Shown here: piece by piece, positions 1 through 8,840 of the stretch
Layout of the letters: each line of letters begins with the position of its first letter
Position numbering within the stretch: position 1 is the stretch's first letter
Origin: Nitrospira sp.
GTDB taxonomy: Bacteria > Nitrospirota > Nitrospiria > Nitrospirales > Nitrospiraceae
DNA length: 37,030 nt
Assembly (NCBI GenBank): GCA_018242665.1
Contig: JAFEBL010000021.1
Coordinates: 1 to 37,030, forward strand
Direction: 5' to 3'
The notes under the pieces: model-generated
What the model saw: the letters and a program-made list of their open reading frames with translations, nothing else
Told to the model about the DNA's origin: nothing
Databases searched by the model: none
Translations under genes and position numbers: made by a program

Positions 1-41
1 TGCCGGCAGCCCCTGAATAGGTATATACCCACGAACTCAGT

Positions 42-338
42 TTAGTGCCGGCCCCCGCCCATTCCACGCCCTCCGCCGCCGGAGCGCGGCTCCTGCGGGC
101 GGGCTTCGTTGACCGTCAAGGTGCGGCCACCAAACTGTGTCCCGTTCAATGCGTTGATTGCGGCCTGTGCCTCAGAATCTCCAGACATTTCGACGAAGCC
201 GAAACCCCGTGACTGCCCCGTAAACTTGTCCGTAATGATGCGCGCCGACGTCACCGCCCCGTGCACCGCGAACAGGTCACTCAGCTGTTGCTCGGTGGTT
301 GAATATGGCAAGCCGCCAACGTAGATCTTCGAACCCAT
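42..338 (-). CDS. Glycine-rich RRM RNA-binding protein
   Basis: The 98-residue protein is one RNA recognition motif followed by a short glycine/arginine tail. The two RNA-contacting signatures are visible: RNP2 as KIYVGGLP (residues 4-11) and RNP1 as RGFGFVEM (about 44-51). The tail ends in GGGGRGMGGGRH. Small bacterial RRM proteins of this layout bind single-stranded RNA and are often linked to cold or stress adaptation in cyanobacteria and other phyla. A specific role here is inference. The start is well supported, with AAAGGAGG placed about 6 bases before the ATG. The 3' end lies 41 bases from the window edge, and no terminator is visible in what remains. The gene appears monocistronic. 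Confidence 0.95.
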   Translation of the reverse strand: MGSKIYVGGLPYSTTEQQLSDLFAVHGAVTSARIITDKFTGQSRGFGFVEMSGDSEAQAAINALNGTQFGGRTLTVNEARPQEPRSGGGGRGMGGGRH

Positions 339-625
339 GGGGTTCCTCCTTTGAGAATAAAATGGTGTTGTCTGGGACTCGAGAAAGAGACGAGGAAGGA
401 ATGGGCCGAAGATGCAAACACAGCGGCAATCTTAGCTCTGGCTTCCGAAGTTCCCGGGAAGAACCCAAAACAACATCGACTCGAGCCCTGTAACTCTTCA
501 ACGACTCCACCGCCAAGGCTCTTCGCAATGAAGCACCTTCACTGTACGCCACAGAAATGGGAAAGGCAAGCGTGAAATTGCGCGCCGCTCGCGCCGCTTC
601 TTCCGCCTTCTATTTCTCCGTCGCC

Positions 626-1459
626 TCAGTAGGCGGCGGGAGCCGAGAGGGGGCGGCTGGAATACAGGGGGGACGCATTAAAATTGTCGAACCGGGCAGA
701 GGCCTGACCCAGCACGAGAATCCCCACCTGCCCAACGCCAAGTGCCTGATCTTCAACGGACAATGCCAGGCTTCCGTCAAAAAACGTCTCGACAAAATCC
801 TTGCTGATGATCGTATTGCGCTGCATCCGGAGGGTATGCCACTCAACCGGCTTGGATTTGATCGGGGCCCGCCCAAGCACCGATTCTTTCCCTTCAATCA
901 CCCGGACGACCTGGATCACCTTCTGCGACACATCCACCAGCGTCGCGTAATAATTCTGCGGATCTTTCATGCCGAACACCACCCCGACCTGGCCGGACCC
1001 GCCATCCGCTGGTTGTTGAAGACGCACGACCAGTTCAGGATATTCATACTGAAATCCCTGGGCCACCAGGATGGCGCGGCAATGATCACAGCTTGAGGTC
1101 CCCACCAACATATTGGGGGACGAGGGCACTGCCGCCTGCGCCTCCACCTTCCAGCCGCCGCTTTGTTGATCGCCGGACATGACCGCAATGAATCCGCTTG
1201 GTACGGACCCAATCTGATCCTTATCAAACGTCCAGTGATTGAAGAGCTGAGGATTCGCCTGTTGACGCAGATGCTCGGCCTTTTCCGTGGAGGTTTCTTT
1301 CGGCACGGCCCACGCCGTCCCCATCAGACCCGTCGATAAGACGGCGGCCAAGACCAGGCCGGCAGCACCACGACGCCCCACGCGCTGTTTCACTGAGAAC
1401 CATGACCCGCTGACTGCTCTATGTTTCTGCCTGACAGGCATTTCTATTGTGTGGTGCAC
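626..1459 (-). CDS. Exported hypothetical protein, LamG/DUF1080-like fold suspected
   Basis: This 277-residue protein has an N-terminal export signal: basic residues around 25-30, then a hydrophobic stretch GLVLAAVLSTGLMGTAWA (about 34-51) ending in AWA. The mature part resembles a concanavalin-like jelly-roll, with alternating beta segments such as VVRLQQP, GQVGVVFGM, YYATLVDV and WHTLRMQR. The ending, a G-x-G-x-V-G-I-L-V stretch followed by FDNF, is typical of DUF1080/LamG-type domains. A CDHC cysteine pair at about residues 124-127 could be a disulfide or metal site. The assigned start is GTG with GAGGAAGG about 8 bases upstream; an in-frame ATG lies six codons later. The family assignment rests on pattern only and no substrate can be named. 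Confidence 0.75.
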   Translation of the reverse strand: MHHTIEMPVRQKHRAVSGSWFSVKQRVGRRGAAGLVLAAVLSTGLMGTAWAVPKETSTEKAEHLRQQANPQLFNHWTFDKDQIGSVPSGFIAVMSGDQQSGGWKVEAQAAVPSSPNMLVGTSSCDHCRAILVAQGFQYEYPELVVRLQQPADGGSGQVGVVFGMKDPQNYYATLVDVSQKVIQVVRVIEGKESVLGRAPIKSKPVEWHTLRMQRNTIISKDFVETFFDGSLALSVEDQALGVGQVGILVLGQASARFDNFNASPLYSSRPLSAPAAY

Positions 1460-1484
1460 AGAAGTACCCTTCCTCAGGCGGACC

Positions 1485-1730
1485 TCACGAGGTTTTCTTG
1501 GGCGACTTCATCTGAATGATGTCCTGCTGATAGCGATCACGTTCAGCCAGAATCTTCTTCCGCCGCCACCCTCGCAACGTCCACCACTTTATTGAATCCA
1601 TGAATGAAACCACGGGGGGAGGAACACTCCCGGCAGGCCCGTGCTGAAATTCATAGCCCTGATGTGTGCCCTGATTGTCTCGAAACCGTGCATACTGATG
1701 GTCGTACAAACCCTTGCCCTGCTCTGCCAT
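1485..1730 (-). CDS. Small hypothetical protein
   Basis: An 81-residue protein starting MAEQGKGLYDHQYARFRDNQ and ending in the basic tail IIQMKSPKKTS. The start was chosen at the ATG preceded by GAAGAGG about 6 bases upstream, rather than at an ATG eight codons further out. It is rich in aromatic and charged residues, with a central basic patch WWTLRGWRRKK. No signal peptide or membrane segment is visible. It is not recognised as a known family. It lies 25 bases upstream of the exported protein at 626-1459 on the same strand, so the two are probably co-transcribed. Confidence 0.6.
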   Translation of the reverse strand: MAEQGKGLYDHQYARFRDNQGTHQGYEFQHGPAGSVPPPVVSFMDSIKWWTLRGWRRKKILAERDRYQQDIIQMKSPKKTS

Positions 1731-1884
1731 CGTCGCTACCTCTTCCCCTGCCAATCAAGCCGCCGTCGCGGTGCGTAGCCCCGCTGAAGCGGGACAACAT
1801 CATTTCTGAACCTCGCCCAGGGCCCGATAGTACCTTGAGCCCTTCGCTCTGTGCAACGGGCTCTTCGACCGGGGACTCTTGTGC

Positions 1885-1890
1885 TATAGT
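1885..1890 (+). promoter_or_regulatory. Possible -10 element (TATAGT) for the DUF5069-peptidase pair
   Basis: TATAGT lies 42 bases before the DUF5069 start, inside the 202-base divergent gap (1731-1932). A weak TTCGAC sits 15 bases upstream as a possible -35. Only the -10 is convincing. Confidence 0.3.
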
Positions 1891-1932
1891 GCCTCGTCAG
1901 CTCTCCTGCAGCACCGTCATCACGGAAGACTC

Positions 1933-2370
1933 ATGGACCTCCGACAACAACCGCCTCGACGATGGAGCGACCAGGTGGCAGGAATAATCTGGCTGCCGCG
2001 CCTCATCGACAAGGTGCGAGCCTTCCAGGCTGGCACACTGGGCGCGTATGCCTATCCTTCCGCGCTGGACCAATCCTTCATGCGGCATCTCCGGCTCACG
2101 CCTGCCCATATCGAATCGCTAGTTCGTGACATGACCTCTGATGAAGAGATCGCCGAGGCCCTTCGTCAGGGCAGTCCGCTCAGCGATGAGGAAATTCGGA
2201 CGCGTTGCGCAGCGTTTCAAGAAAAATACCGGTGGGCATTCGCCATCCTGGATCGTGACGATGGATATGTCCGCGGCCTCGGCTATCCGCTCCCGCAGTT
2301 CCTCCAACGACCGCTGTGGCGATGGTATCAACGCTGGTCGGCCCAAAAAGCGAACGCCACCTCTGTCTGA
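1933..2370 (+). CDS. DUF5069 domain protein
   Basis: A 146-residue soluble protein with the features I associate with DUF5069: an early LPRLIDKVRAF segment (about 22-32), an LGAYAYPSALDQSFMRHL block, a middle predicted to be helical with SDEEIRTR, and a tryptophan-rich end PLWRWYQRW. The function of the family is unknown. The start was chosen at the ATG preceded by GGAAG, because the longer frame adds 18 residues with no conserved character. Its TGA overlaps the ATG of the M28 peptidase by one base (TGATG), which suggests translational coupling. Confidence 0.85.
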   Translation: MDLRQQPPRRWSDQVAGIIWLPRLIDKVRAFQAGTLGAYAYPSALDQSFMRHLRLTPAHIESLVRDMTSDEEIAEALRQGSPLSDEEIRTRCAAFQEKYRWAFAILDRDDGYVRGLGYPLPQFLQRPLWRWYQRWSAQKANATSV

Positions 2371-3953
2371 TGCGATTCAATCTCACATCTGCCCGCAGGC
2401 AGAGCGCGACTCTCGCCCTGCAATGGAGACGGTCCAGTTTTGTCGTTGGGGTGATCACCAGCCTCCTGCTCGCATTCGCCGTCCTCCCGGTGTTCGCAGA
2501 GAACCTGACGGAACCCTTGCCCTCTCTCACCCACGCGTTGGATCTGGTTTCCAGTGAGCGCATGCTGGAAGACATTCGCACGTTGAGCGGGGCCGCCTAC
2601 AGCGGACGCCAGACCGGTACTCCCGACGACCTGGCTTCTGCCGAATTCGTCCGGCGACAATTTCTCGAACTGCACAAACCACACGCATTCCCGCATGCAG
2701 CTTCAGGCGAGGCGACAGGATCTCCCGACTACACTCGCCTCCAATCGACCGCAATCCGCACCACACGCATCGGGCCGGATGCCACCCTACGGATAGCACT
2801 CACGCCGGATGCTCCGCCTGATCAGATCGGCACCGACTATCTGCCCGTTCTCGATTCGCCCTCGGCAAACCTGCAGGCACCGGTGGTGTTTGTCGGGTAC
2901 GGGATCTCCGACCCGGACGGTGGTTGGGATGAGTACGCCGGAGTCGACGTCCGGGGCAAGATCGTCCTGTTTCTGCGAGGCAAGCCCGAACGCTACCCTC
3001 GCCAGATTTCACATGCAGACAAAGTTCACACAGCCCACGCGCATGGCGCCCTCGGCTACCTCACCGCAACCGGCCCGATCCTGAACGCCTATGAGGCACG
3101 CCGTGGCGTCACGGGACGACCCAGCGCGTATTATGGACTGGTGGATCCTAGCCGCGCGATTCCCGGCGCATGGATCAGCACCACGCGGGCAATGGCCGTC
3201 CTCCGCACCGCACAATTACCCAGCGACGATCGCCTGCGGACGCTGCAGCAGAACATACATGACGGCCATCCCCCGCAATCAATGGTGACTCACACGGTCG
3301 TCATGATGCGATGGCAGAGCACAGAGCAGGACGGCCTGCTCCACAACGTGATCTCCATCCTGCCGGGAAATGATCCAACACATTCAGGGGAAGCGATCGT
3401 CATTGGCGCGCATCGTGATCACTTCGGCACACAAGGAGGCCTGCTATTTGCCGGAGCCGACGACAACGCCTCCGGCACCGCGGTGCTGTTGGAAGTGGCA
3501 CGGGTGCTCAGCGCGAGCCCGGTGACACCCAAACGAACGATTGTGCTGGTCTCGTTCAGCGGGGAAGAACAGGGACTGCTGGGATCGAAGTTCTACGTGA
3601 GTCAACCGGCCGTGCCGCTACGCTCCACCACCGCAATGGTCAACGTCGATCACGCGGCAGTGGGAAACGGACGCTTGACGATCGGGCTCACCGGTATTGA
3701 GAAACCTGCCGCACAGCAGGCGGGAGAACGAGCGGGACTGACGGATCGACTTGATCTGTTCGGATTTTTTCCTGGTGGCGATCATGTTCCGTTCAAGGAA
3801 GCCGGCATCCCGACGCTGACCGTGGTCAGCGGTGGCACTCACCCGCACTTCCATCAGCCCACAGATACGGCGGACACGGTCAATCCGGAGATCCTCACCG
3901 CCGTGGCCCGTTACGTGCTCAGCATAGTGTGGCAGCTCGCCGAAACCCCGTAA
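2370..3953 (+). CDS. Exported M28 family zinc metallopeptidase with PA-like insert
   Basis: A 527-residue aminopeptidase-like enzyme predicted to act outside the cytoplasm. Residues about 23-44 form a hydrophobic signal (VVGVITSLLLAFAVLPVFA). A protease-associated-type segment follows (about 150-260, with PVVFVGYGI and GKIVLFLRG). The M28 catalytic domain then carries its usual ligands in order: GAHRDHFG (H348, D350), GADDNASG (D364/D365), SGEEQGLLGS (E399/E400), VNVDHAA (D427) and a late HPHFHQ. Enzymes of this layout remove N-terminal residues from peptides using two zinc ions. The start at 2370 follows the DUF5069 stop directly. A longer frame from 2316 exists but would place extra charged sequence before the signal peptide. 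The 3' end faces the debranching enzyme gene across 33 bases. Confidence 0.92.
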   Translation: MRFNLTSARRQSATLALQWRRSSFVVGVITSLLLAFAVLPVFAENLTEPLPSLTHALDLVSSERMLEDIRTLSGAAYSGRQTGTPDDLASAEFVRRQFLELHKPHAFPHAASGEATGSPDYTRLQSTAIRTTRIGPDATLRIALTPDAPPDQIGTDYLPVLDSPSANLQAPVVFVGYGISDPDGGWDEYAGVDVRGKIVLFLRGKPERYPRQISHADKVHTAHAHGALGYLTATGPILNAYEARRGVTGRPSAYYGLVDPSRAIPGAWISTTRAMAVLRTAQLPSDDRLRTLQQNIHDGHPPQSMVTHTVVMMRWQSTEQDGLLHNVISILPGNDPTHSGEAIVIGAHRDHFGTQGGLLFAGADDNASGTAVLLEVARVLSASPVTPKRTIVLVSFSGEEQGLLGSKFYVSQPAVPLRSTTAMVNVDHAAVGNGRLTIGLTGIEKPAAQQAGERAGLTDRLDLFGFFPGGDHVPFKEAGIPTLTVVSGGTHPHFHQPTDTADTVNPEILTAVARYVLSIVWQLAETP

Positions 3954-3986
3954 CGACTCAGCATCGTCCGCCGCCGCCCGGCGCGA

Positions 3987-6152
3987 CTATTTCACAGACA
4001 CCACTTCAACATTGCCGACCCGCCGATTGACGGTAATTCCGACATCCAGGTCATGTCGCCGCAGGAGCAAATCCACCGAGGCGTTGCCAACCGTCAGATT
4101 CTTAATCAGCATCTTGTCGATGAATTCCGGCAGGATAGGATGGTTGAACACCACCTTGTGCTCCGCGGCGATAATCGACAACCCCAGACAGGCTTGTAGC
4201 ACCATGAAGGCCGACCCGGCGGCCCAGGCTTGCGGGTTACAGGCCACCGGATACCGGGTCAGCCCTTGGCCGGGCCTGCGCACAAATCCGCAAAACAATT
4301 CCGGCAACCGGTGAAAATCGAGGACCAGACTGACCTCGAACATCCCGGTCATAATTTTCTCGACGCCCGCCTTGAGTCCATACCGCGCGAGCCCCACCGC
4401 AATCATCGCATTGTCATGCGGCCAGATCGATCCGTTGTGGTACGACATGGGGTTGTACCGACGTTCCGAATCGGCCAGCGTCCGGACGCCCCACCCGCTG
4501 AACAATTCATCCGACATCAGCGTCTCAGCCACACGTCGCGCATGTTCGTCGCTGGCAATCCCCGTGTACAGACAATGGCCCGCATTGGACGTTTTGACCT
4601 GACAGGGCCGCTTCTGGCCGTCCAGCGCCAATGCATAGGTAGATAATTCTTCACACCAGAACGCGTCGTCGAACCGCTCCTTGAGTGATCGCGCCTGCCG
4701 CCGAAGCTGGCTGGCACGATCGACATACCCGAGCGCCTCTGCAAGCTTGGAGGCCTGCACCTTGGCGTCATAGACGTACCCCTGGACTTCGCATAACGCG
4801 ATCGGCCCTTCGGCCAATGATCCATCCGCATGCGAAATCGAATCGTGCGAATCTTTCCAGCCCTGATTGTCCAACCCAGTGGGCGATTTCCGTACGTACT
4901 CCACAAATCCGTCCCGGTCAGGATCACCGAAGGTATCCATCCAGGTGAGCCCCGCTTCGAGATTCGGCCAGATTGTTTGAATGAAGGCAAGATCCGCTGT
5001 ACGCTCGTAATAGGCTCCGGCGAGCATCACAAACAAGGGAGTTGAATCGACGCTGCCGTAATAGAGCCCGAACGGGATTTCATGCAGCGCCGCCATCTCG
5101 CCCTTGCGGGTTTCGTGGAGGATCTTCCCAGGCTCGGCATCCTGCGCCGGGTTGACCTCCTTGGCTTGCGTCGAGGCCAAGTACGCCAGCACCCCTCGCG
5201 ACAATTCCGGCCTGATCCATAAACACTCCAAGGCCGTGATGACGCCGTCCCGTCCGAACGGCGTACTGAACCAGGGAACTCCGGCGTACGGATAGGGCCC
5301 TTCGTTCGTGTCAGTCACCATCATCCGGACATCCAGCACCGAACGATTCCACCACTCGTTGAACTGTGCGTTGGAGGTCTGAATGGAGCAATCCTCGGTC
5401 TGCTCTGCGCCAAAGGCCAAGCCGGCTTCACCCATTGCGGCATCATAGGACAGGAGCGGCTGATGACAATCCCCGACATCGCATGCCACCATCACCGCGA
5501 CGGCGATTTCCCCCTTCGGCTCGAGCTCAATCCCGAAGGTCGCCTGCGAGGCCGTGATCTCCAACGGTTCGGGAGAAAACTGAATCCGTGCCTCCCGCGT
5601 GACTTCGTCGAGCCCTTCGTAGCGCAAGACCAGCAGATCTTTCCGCAACACATTCGGCAGCATCCGCCCTTTCCGTTCTCGCTTTTTGCCACGGACCTCG
5701 AAGATGTCCGCGAAATCAGCTTCAAAGCGGATCGACAAGGTCATGTTCACCGGCGCCAAACTGTAGTTCGACAGCCGAAAACGTTCGTAGCTCACGCCGT
5801 TCCAGAGAAAGCGAGACCGAAACACATGGACGCTGCCGCGCGGAATGGCAATCCGGCCATCCCGATAGAGGTCCGGATTGGTCAGATCGACCGCCAACAA
5901 CGCGTTATCTTCCTTGACCGTGGAACTCAAGAGCATCGGCCGGTCATTGTTCAAAAACACTTCCTGCCGCGAAAGAAAGCGAGTGCCCTGGTGAAACACG
6001 CCCTGCGTCCCCCGGCCCACCGGTTGAATGTCGCCGTATCGGTCAAATACGCCGAACGTTTCCCCATGTTTGAGCACACGGGTGCGGTCATCCGCCATCG
6101 AGGAACTGGCCAGGATATAGAACTGGTCATTGACACTGATGATTTCTTCCAC
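3987..6152 (-). CDS. Glycogen-debranching-type amylo-alpha-1,6-glucosidase
   Basis: The 721-residue protein has the two-part layout of bacterial amylo-alpha-1,6-glucosidases. An N-terminal beta-rich domain (about 20-250) contains GTQGVFHQGTRFLSR and FEADFADIFEVRG. A C-terminal alpha/alpha-barrel contains PWFSTPFGRDGVITALE (about 295-311), FGLYYGSVDSTPLFVML, GLDNQGWKDSHDSI and YHNGSIWPHDNAMIA. These are hallmark segments of the GDE_N_bis/GDE_C families, which hydrolyse alpha-1,6 branch glucose from glycogen or maltodextrin-like glucans. Cytoplasmic location is likely because no signal peptide is seen. The start is GTG with GGGAGGG about 4 bases upstream. No other glycogen gene is adjacent, so the physiological substrate is inferred. 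Confidence 0.9.
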   Translation of the reverse strand: MEEIISVNDQFYILASSSMADDRTRVLKHGETFGVFDRYGDIQPVGRGTQGVFHQGTRFLSRQEVFLNNDRPMLLSSTVKEDNALLAVDLTNPDLYRDGRIAIPRGSVHVFRSRFLWNGVSYERFRLSNYSLAPVNMTLSIRFEADFADIFEVRGKKRERKGRMLPNVLRKDLLVLRYEGLDEVTREARIQFSPEPLEITASQATFGIELEPKGEIAVAVMVACDVGDCHQPLLSYDAAMGEAGLAFGAEQTEDCSIQTSNAQFNEWWNRSVLDVRMMVTDTNEGPYPYAGVPWFSTPFGRDGVITALECLWIRPELSRGVLAYLASTQAKEVNPAQDAEPGKILHETRKGEMAALHEIPFGLYYGSVDSTPLFVMLAGAYYERTADLAFIQTIWPNLEAGLTWMDTFGDPDRDGFVEYVRKSPTGLDNQGWKDSHDSISHADGSLAEGPIALCEVQGYVYDAKVQASKLAEALGYVDRASQLRRQARSLKERFDDAFWCEELSTYALALDGQKRPCQVKTSNAGHCLYTGIASDEHARRVAETLMSDELFSGWGVRTLADSERRYNPMSYHNGSIWPHDNAMIAVGLARYGLKAGVEKIMTGMFEVSLVLDFHRLPELFCGFVRRPGQGLTRYPVACNPQAWAAGSAFMVLQACLGLSIIAAEHKVVFNHPILPEFIDKMLIKNLTVGNASVDLLLRRHDLDVGITVNRRVGNVEVVSVK

Positions 6153-6188
6153 GTCGCCCTCCCGTCATCCCGCAATCACCGATCCGCC

Positions 6189-7484
6189 TCAACGGCTGGT
6201 CGGCTGTGTGACCATTACCACCGCCGGGGTCTCACCCTCGGCAGGAACCGGCGTTTCCGCCCAATGGGTCTGCACCCACCGCCCCACTCGTATGGACACC
6301 ATCGCGGAGAGAAATAATCCTACGCCGATGCCAAATACGCTGGGACGTTCGCCGAAGTCTTGCGTCACCCATCCGAAGATTGTCATGCCGGCGATCGCCG
6401 AGGTCATGGCCCCGAGGTTATAAATCGCCAAGACCCGTCCCAACAGAGAGGCGGGGGCTATCTCCTGTAACACCCCCCACGCGATCGGCGTGAGCGTACC
6501 GGCTCCCATCCCAATCACCACCATCAATGCCGCCGCCGCCAATCGGTTCGAGGTGACCACCAACCCGAGCAACGCCAGACCACTGACGAAACTGGACATC
6601 CCCATCAGTTGAATACGCTTGGGCAACGACCAGGACGACAAGGACACGAGGCCCAGCGAGACCAGCAGCAGCCCGATACCGAATGCCGACCACAAATACC
6701 CGACTTCGATCGGCCCAAGATCCAGTAGCTTCTTTCCGAACACCGGAAACAGGGTGCTGAAGGCGCTCGTGGAAAAGGTATACATCGAGGCGGCCCCGAT
6801 CAACATCAGGATCACGCGCTGCCGGCGGAGGACGTAGTGAAACCCGTCCAGCACCTCTTGAAACGTCCCGGCCAACGAGCCGTCACCCGTCGGCTGCGTC
6901 ACTGTTTCAGGAAAGCGAATGAACAAGAAGCAGGCGGCCGAAATCACATAACTCACGGCATTGACGCACAACACTTCTTGTGAACTCATGGTCGCAATCC
7001 CCACGCCGCTCAAGGCCGGCCCGAGGATGATGCCAATACTCGTCGTGGTTTGGAGCAGGGCATTGGCCGCGGTAAATTCATGGCGCGACACCAGAGAAGG
7101 AATCGCCGCCGTCAGAGCCGGACCAAACACCGCCGAGGCGACCGCATGCACAAAGACCATGACATACAGCCGTTCGATACTGAAGGAGTCCACCGGCAGG
7201 AGACAGGGCAACACGCCCAACACGATCGCGCGGATCAGATCGCTGCTGATGAGCAGAAGTTTCTTGGGAACACGATCGACGATCACACCGATGAACGGAC
7301 CGAACAAAATGGGCGGCAGGGTTTGCAGCAGCCCGATCATCGTCGTTTTGAGAGGGGAGCCGGTGATGGAGTAGACAAACCAGAGCAGCGCAAGTTTCGA
7401 CACACCATCGCCGATCTGCGAGACCATCTGGCCCCACCAGACAAGCGTGAAGTCACGCGTCAAGAGATGCGGCGACCACTTCAC
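6189..7484 (-). CDS. MFS transporter, EntS/MFS_3-like exporter (paralogue 1)
   Basis: A 431-residue, predominantly hydrophobic protein consistent with 12 transmembrane helices. The N-terminal block (TRDFTLVWWGQMVSQIGDG, then LALLWFVYSITGSPLK) and PFIGVIVDRVPKK in the loop between helices 2 and 3 match the enterobactin-exporter-like branch of the major facilitator superfamily. A proton-driven drug or siderophore efflux role is inferred; the substrate cannot be read. The start is GTG with only a weak ribosome site. It is clearly paralogous to the gene at 8841-10121 (shared QIGDG, ALLWFVY, IGLLQT-PP, FGP-IGV and PKK), with the BON gene between them. Confidence 0.9.
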   Translation of the reverse strand: MKWSPHLLTRDFTLVWWGQMVSQIGDGVSKLALLWFVYSITGSPLKTTMIGLLQTLPPILFGPFIGVIVDRVPKKLLLISSDLIRAIVLGVLPCLLPVDSFSIERLYVMVFVHAVASAVFGPALTAAIPSLVSRHEFTAANALLQTTTSIGIILGPALSGVGIATMSSQEVLCVNAVSYVISAACFLFIRFPETVTQPTGDGSLAGTFQEVLDGFHYVLRRQRVILMLIGAASMYTFSTSAFSTLFPVFGKKLLDLGPIEVGYLWSAFGIGLLLVSLGLVSLSSWSLPKRIQLMGMSSFVSGLALLGLVVTSNRLAAAALMVVIGMGAGTLTPIAWGVLQEIAPASLLGRVLAIYNLGAMTSAIAGMTIFGWVTQDFGERPSVFGIGVGLFLSAMVSIRVGRWVQTHWAETPVPAEGETPAVVMVTQPTSR

Positions 7485-7585
7485 ATTCGGGCGTCCTGGC
7501 CCGGTTCCGCTTGCGCGCTCTGTGGCTATGGCGTCAGCAGACTGCGTGTCGAACCTCCTGTGGGATCCGTCTCAGGCTCCCTGGG

Positions 7586-8611
7586 CTATTCCCCGGCAAC
7601 CAACCGCACCGCTTCCGTATTGACCGCGCGCACGCCAGGAATCTGGCGGGCGGCCTGCGCCGCTTCCAGCACAATGATTTGAAATCGGGTCTGCCCGGCC
7701 AGCGTCACGATGCCGTCCTCTGTTTTCACATCGAACTTGACTGATTGCAAGGTTTTGCTTTTCTCAAACCGTTCCTTCACCAACTGCGTGATCAGCTTGT
7801 CACGCTCCCCGAACAACCCGTGCGCCGCATCGGGCTCGATCTTGAGACGATTCTCCACTGCATGGACGCCTTCCAGACAACGCACGATCTCGGTCGCCCC
7901 GCGCTTCTCTGATTCTTGGGCCACTTTGCCCAACAGCACGAGGTCCTTGTCCTTCGCATCCACTTCAATATCGTAGGGAAACAGATGCGGATCCGCCATG
8001 AGCGCGAGCTTCGCGGTGACCATCGACGAACGCACCGGTTTCTTGGCTTCCGGTTCAGTCTTTGGACGATCGCCCGCCGGGGTATCAGCTGCAGGAGCCG
8101 GAGCGTCGGCTGCCGGTTTTGCCTCCGCCGTGTGGGGCGCCGACGGGCACGGATGCTCCGCGGGGGCCTCGGCTTCTTTTGGTTTCGCGTCCGCCTCTTT
8201 CGTCTTCGGCTCGGACTCTTTGGCTTTCGCCTCAGCGTCCTTCGCCTTATGCTCAGGTTCCTTTGTCTTTGCTTTTGGTTCCGGATCTTTGGGCTTGCTG
8301 TCTGCGTCCTTGCTCTTGGAATCCGACTCCTTCACTTTGCTGTCGGAATCCTTGGCCTTTTGCTCCGCAGGCTTGACGTCCTGATCCTTGGGTTTTGCAT
8401 CGGCGGGTTTGGCCTCCGCCTCCCGCGGCTTCGGATCGGGATCTTTCGGCTTTACCTCGGGATCTTTCGATTTCGGTGCCGAAGGCGTCTCCGATTTACC
8501 CTCCAGCGCCGGTGCCTGCTCCGCCCACACTACCGAGCTCGTTCCCCACAATCCAGAGGTCACCACGAGCGTGAACGCCCCTATCGCACTAATGGTCTGA
8601 ATCGTCCGCAT
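7586..8611 (-). CDS. Exported BON-domain protein with lysine-rich repeat linker
   Basis: This 341-residue protein begins with a signal peptide (ISAIGAFTLVVTSGLWGTSS, ending VWA). About 120 residues of lysine/glutamate/aspartate/proline/alanine repeats follow, made of units like KPKDPDPKP and KAKDAEAKAKES. An alanine/proline hinge comes next. The C-terminal region (about 200-341) contains two BON modules: VTAKLALMADPHLFPYDIEV with VVLLGKV-like strands, then ITQLVKERFEKSKTLQSV with GIVTLAGQT and IPGVRAVNTE. BON domains bind phospholipid or partner proteins at the envelope. The charged linker may span the periplasm or contact peptidoglycan (inference). The second of two adjacent in-frame ATGs is preferred because GAGGGG lies 9 bases before it. 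Confidence 0.85.
   Translation of the reverse strand: MRTIQTISAIGAFTLVVTSGLWGTSSVVWAEQAPALEGKSETPSAPKSKDPEVKPKDPDPKPREAEAKPADAKPKDQDVKPAEQKAKDSDSKVKESDSKSKDADSKPKDPEPKAKTKEPEHKAKDAEAKAKESEPKTKEADAKPKEAEAPAEHPCPSAPHTAEAKPAADAPAPAADTPAGDRPKTEPEAKKPVRSSMVTAKLALMADPHLFPYDIEVDAKDKDLVLLGKVAQESEKRGATEIVRCLEGVHAVENRLKIEPDAAHGLFGERDKLITQLVKERFEKSKTLQSVKFDVKTEDGIVTLAGQTRFQIIVLEAAQAARQIPGVRAVNTEAVRLVAGE
8146..8497 (-). repeat. Low-complexity K/E/D/P/A coding repeat
   Basis: Inside the BON-protein gene, a degenerate repeat of about 5-7 codons (K-x-K-D/E-x-D/E-x-K pattern) covers roughly 117 residues. It is imperfect at DNA level, so it is repetitive but not a clean tandem array. It also creates a long open frame on the opposite strand, which is an artefact of composition. 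Confidence 0.8.
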
Positions 8612-8840
8612 AGGCATATGCCCCTCATGTGTGGAAGTAAACCGAGATCTCTTGGTCGGTCATCAGCGCTGCATGCCATCGTGCCGAAACCCAACACAAC
8701 CCAGAAGAAAGACATACGCGAGGGAGAAATAGAAAGCAACTCCGAGAGAACCGAGAGGTAGTCGCGGCCGCGGGAGCACGCCGAGCAGGCCGGAAAGGCG
8801 GCGGCGGGAGTCTGACAGGAACGATGTGAGAGAGGAGAGA

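Noticed and set aside
5463..6317. Long plus-strand frame opposite the debranching enzyme
   Set aside because: Shadow of a GC-rich gene; the minus-strand product has clear family motifs.
7916..8761. A 281-codon open frame on the plus strand opposite the BON gene
   Set aside because: It mirrors the lysine-rich repeat; its product is a compositionally biased arginine/leucine/phenylalanine string without a ribosome site, while the minus-strand product has a signal peptide and BON domains.
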